NCBI GenBank assembly: GCA_016203765.1
Contig: JACQMB010000003.1
Coordinates: 1-7,224 of the forward strand
Direction: 5' to 3'
DNA: 7,224 bases
DNA from: Deltaproteobacteria bacterium
GTDB lineage: Bacteria > UBA10199 > SPLOWO2-01-44-7
Positions 5,218-7,224 of the stretch are shown in pieces. The notes beneath the pieces were generated by a model. That model did no database searches. It was not told where the DNA came from and worked only from the letters and a program-made list of their open reading frames with translations. Both the position numbers and the translations under genes were made by a program. The first letter of the stretch is position 1, and the number at the start of each line of letters is the position of its first letter.

Positions 5218-6877
5218 ACCTTGCGCCCGCCACGCCGCTGACACTCAGTTGAAGCCCGTCATTTAAATAGTCTTGAGAAGCCCCCACGCCGAATTCCACG
5301 CGAAAATCATCGCCTAAAGAAAGTAGCACTTGTTCTTCGGCCCCCACGCCGGGAACCGGTTCGGGTCCGTCCCCATAGGCCAGCAGAGTTCGCACCCCCG
5401 CGCTCAAAAAGAGGGGCCCCGTGTGAAACTCTCCCCCCAGCGAGGCGGACGCCGCGGCCTTGGCCCCCTCCACCAGGGGGTCGCGCCCCGTGAGATCGTC
5501 GAATCCTTCCCGCACCCCCCCGGGTGCCGGAACCGTCTGTCCCATCAGGCGCATCCGGGTATATAAATATTTATCGGGAAGATGAACGGTTTGTTGATAA
5601 CCGAAGTAGCGCCCGCCGTCCCGAACGGCTTCGTAGACGAAATGGTGGGAAATTTTATCGTCGGCCAGACCGGCTCCGGCCGGATCGGGAAGGCTCATGG
5701 CCGCCAGAGAGGCCTGTTGGGAACCCTGCAAGAGACCGGGACCGGCCCTTTCCTCCCGCAGGGCCCAGCCGGCGGCAAACCCGGCCGCGTTCAACAGGGA
5801 GCGAAACAATAAAAAATTCCCCGCGGCGTTCTGTTTATCTTTAGTTGTTTTCCCATGAAGGCTGGGACGGTCCAAACCCATGCCGGTTGCCATTAGCCCG
5901 CCCACCAATCCCAAACTGCCGGCAAAGCCATGAGTCAATGTTGAGGGACTCTCATCCTGCGTGCTCAAGGCAAAGGCAAGACCGGTATAAATCGCTTTCG
6001 AACCGACTAAAATTCCCTGCTGGACGGCATTCCCTTGGAGTTGAAGTTTTAGATCAAGATTTTCATCACCGGCGCCTCCCACCGCATTGATGGTATTGAT
6101 CAGGCCGACATCTTCCAAGCGGGCGGAGGAGGCGGACCCATCGGTGAATCCATAGGCTTCACTGGTTTCGTTGGCCCGCGCCGCAGGCTCCGAAAGGGTC
6201 TGGGCCATTCCATAAACCCGCCCCAGGCGGTGGGCACCGGCCGCCGCCCCAATAGCAACGTCAAAGTCAATCAAACCAAGCGTTGGCGGGCGCGTGGTCG
6301 TATTGAGCATCGAGAGATTCAACTCAAAACCGGCTTGTAGATTTAAAGCGGAGACCGCTTCGGCCCCTTCGGAATCAAGGGGAATGCTGGAATAAGTACG
6401 TAAGTAGGGATTGAAACCGATTCCAAACCGGCCGGAGGTTCGCAGGGTCAATGTATAGGAGGCGATATCGGTCCCCAGCATGAACTGGTTGACTCCCTCG
6501 ACTTTATCCAAACCGAGGTAGTAACTTTTGGAAGAAGTTCCGGTTAAAATCTCTTGACCCCCGTCGCCGGTGGCCAAAACGGAACGCTGACCTCGCCCGA
6601 AAAGGGCAACATAAATGTCGTGGTCTTGATCATTATATAAATCGCCCCCCTCGTGGCTTTCCTTGTCGATGTGGAACCCCAGATGGTAGACATTCCGCGT
6701 ATCGGGCGAATAATTCAGCCGGCCGCAAAACTGATATCCGCTCCCCGCCTCCGTCAGCGAGGTCGGGATCAAAAAGTGTCCCCCGCCACAGGCATCAAAA
6801 CCAAAACTTTTGTCCTCCGGCGATCCCTGCGCCTCAATCTCCACCGGCCCGGTGATGGGATTTAATAGTTCTGTCAT
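5207..6877 (-). CDS. Hypothetical protein with beta-barrel-like C-terminus and no Sec signal
   Basis: This 556-aa protein is not recognised. The ATG at 6877 (minus strand) is preceded by GAGAGGAGA (6881-6889 on the plus strand), a good ribosome site, so the start is well supported. The frame upstream reaches a stop without any signal-like hydrophobic stretch. The sequence is Gly-, Ser- and Leu-rich. From about residue 465 to the end, alternating polar/hydrophobic strands appear (EFHTGPLFLSAGVRTLLAYG, LQLSVSGVAGARFTF), and the final residue is Phe, a common end for outer-membrane beta-barrels. Small-residue hydrophobic stretches (about 310-390) sit in the middle. The only two cysteines (30 and 51) are near the N-terminus and could form a disulfide. 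An outer-membrane or surface protein with unusual export, or a T3SS substrate, are both open. It is convergent with the T3SS operon, so co-regulation is not implied. Confidence 0.6.
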   Translation of the reverse strand: MTELLNPITGPVEIEAQGSPEDKSFGFDACGGGHFLIPTSLTEAGSGYQFCGRLNYSPDTRNVYHLGFHIDKESHEGGDLYNDQDHDIYVALFGRGQRSVLATGDGGQEILTGTSSKSYYLGLDKVEGVNQFMLGTDIASYTLTLRTSGRFGIGFNPYLRTYSSIPLDSEGAEAVSALNLQAGFELNLSMLNTTTRPPTLGLIDFDVAIGAAAGAHRLGRVYGMAQTLSEPAARANETSEAYGFTDGSASSARLEDVGLINTINAVGGAGDENLDLKLQLQGNAVQQGILVGSKAIYTGLAFALSTQDESPSTLTHGFAGSLGLVGGLMATGMGLDRPSLHGKTTKDKQNAAGNFLLFRSLLNAAGFAAGWALREERAGPGLLQGSQQASLAAMSLPDPAGAGLADDKISHHFVYEAVRDGGRYFGYQQTVHLPDKYLYTRMRLMGQTVPAPGGVREGFDDLTGRDPLVEGAKAAASASLGGEFHTGPLFLSAGVRTLLAYGDGPEPVPGVGAEEQVLLSLGDDFRVEFGVGASQDYLNDGLQLSVSGVAGARFTF

Positions 6878-6880
6878 GAA

Positions 6881-6889
6881 TCTCCTCTC
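6881..6889 (-). promoter_or_regulatory. Ribosome binding site of the barrel-like gene
   Basis: On the minus strand GAGAGGAGA lies three bases before the ATG, with the AGGAG core four bases away. It supports the 6877 start and so the absence of a signal peptide. The same bases end a short overlapping frame (ATG at 6894, six codons, MLRGDS) whose TGA overlaps this ATG. Confidence 0.7.
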
Positions 6890-6895
6890 AGCATA

Positions 6896-7105
6896 TTTGA
6901 TTTCGGCCTCCGGAATTTGATTGCGAAAGCTCCGTGCCCGCTCGCCCTATTCGCCGAAAAAAATGGTTTGGTTTCAAAATCCCCGGTTGGTGTTCTGCCT
7001 CTGTCGAACCCCAGCCGGGGAAACCAATACCATTTTTTTCGACTCATACGGGCTTCGCTCCTGCACAAGTCGCTTTCGCAATCAATTCCTCCGGCCGAAA
7101 TCAAA
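6896..7105. repeat. Long imperfect palindrome, about 210 bp (possible MITE or structured leader)
   Basis: The outer arms 6896-6930 and 7072-7105 are inverted copies differing by a few bases: TTTGATTTCGGCC and TTGATTGCGAAAGC occur in both, read inward. The middle arms 6955-6975 and 7020-7041 share CGAAAAAAATGGT and TTGGTTTC with one inserted base. The centre 6981-6995 pairs with 7006-7020 (CCCCGG...CCGGGG) around a 10-base loop. Only the segments between outer and middle arms are strongly diverged. The terminal arm contains two TTTGATTNCG copies 20 bases apart. No transposase gene or clear target-site duplication is visible. It lies directly upstream of the minus-strand gene and could form a very long hairpin in its leader. 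All short ORFs across it look spurious. Confidence 0.85.
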
Positions 7106-7224
7106 CACCCTTCGCTCCGTTTGGAAGAGCCTTTTTTGTGAGTGAAAGGGGCTAACTTCGAAGGCGTGAGGGGAGGGAGGGGTGGGTGTTTGGACCAAAA
7201 ACGCCGTCAAGCCCGCACCCCAAA
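7106..7224. other. Right-edge stretch with no recognised feature
   Basis: Nothing convincing is seen here. With the palindrome, it makes about 350 bases without a supported gene. It contains a T-run at 7130-7136, a weak stem (AGCC with GGCT around it) and purine-rich DNA near 7166-7190. On the minus strand a TTGACG hexamer (7207-7212) lacks a good -10 partner, so I do not call a promoter for the barrel-like gene. Confidence 0.4.

Noticed and set aside
5330..6090. Several plus-strand frames opposite the barrel-like gene
   Set aside because: They are short, overlapping, Arg/Pro-rich, without ribosome sites, and opposite a single long minus-strand frame with a good start.
6981..7020. tRNA or tRNA-like arm (GTTC and GAACCCC segments)
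   Set aside because: The pairing is a single symmetric stem with a 10-base loop; no acceptor, D or anticodon arms can be drawn.
6874..7155. Small protein genes of about 70-76 codons on both strands
   Set aside because: Open frames exist in several registers across a palindrome, start mostly at TTG/ATT-like codons and mirror each other; they are products of the inverted repeat.
7190..7212. Minus-strand sigma-70 promoter with TTGACG
   Set aside because: No acceptable -10 hexamer occurs at 16-18 bases spacing.

Overview
The window reads as part of a non-flagellar type III secretion (T3SS) locus from a Gram-negative bacterium of moderate-to-high GC. The lineage cannot be fixed from the sequence. 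Indirect hints (a sigma-54 type promoter, a GGGACCA heptamer tandem repeat and poorly recognisable translocator-like genes) would fit an uncultured deltaproteobacterium-like group, but that is a guess.

Region 1 (1-1604, + strand) holds three tightly coupled inner-membrane export-apparatus genes: the 3' part of sctR (cut by the left edge), sctS and sctT. They are close-packed or overlapping and in the canonical R-S-T order. sctU does not follow.

Region 2 (1605-1796) is a control region. In order it has possible hairpins around the sctT stop, a 7-bp tandem repeat, an AT-rich stretch with an exact match to the IHF core consensus, a strong -24/-12 (sigma-54) promoter candidate and a good ribosome binding site.

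Region 3 (1797-5217, + strand) is a four-gene run arranged as two [substrate-like protein + TPR chaperone] pairs. Protein A (407 aa) is followed by a SycD/LcrH-type TPR chaperone. Protein B (321 aa) is followed by a second chaperone of the same type. The two chaperones are clear paralogues (about 44 % identity by hand count), and A and B share an architecture and weak C-terminal similarity. The simplest reading is a duplicated translocator/chaperone cassette. A stem-loop with a short T-run lies between A and the rest and could lower downstream expression.

Region 4 (5207-6877, - strand) is a convergent 556-aa gene of unknown function. Its C-terminal part looks like beta-barrel strands and ends in Phe, but it has no visible Sec signal peptide. 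Its last codons overlap the end of the second chaperone gene.

Region 5 (6878-7224) has no convincing gene. It is dominated by a roughly 210-bp imperfect palindrome (6896-7105) immediately upstream of the barrel-like gene, probably a MITE-like or other repeat element, or a long structured leader.

Working model (inference): SctR/S/T form the export gate, and proteins A and B are secreted through it, each held before export by its own TPR chaperone. The A-to-chaperone-2 operon is switched on through sigma-54, an unseen enhancer-binding protein and IHF.
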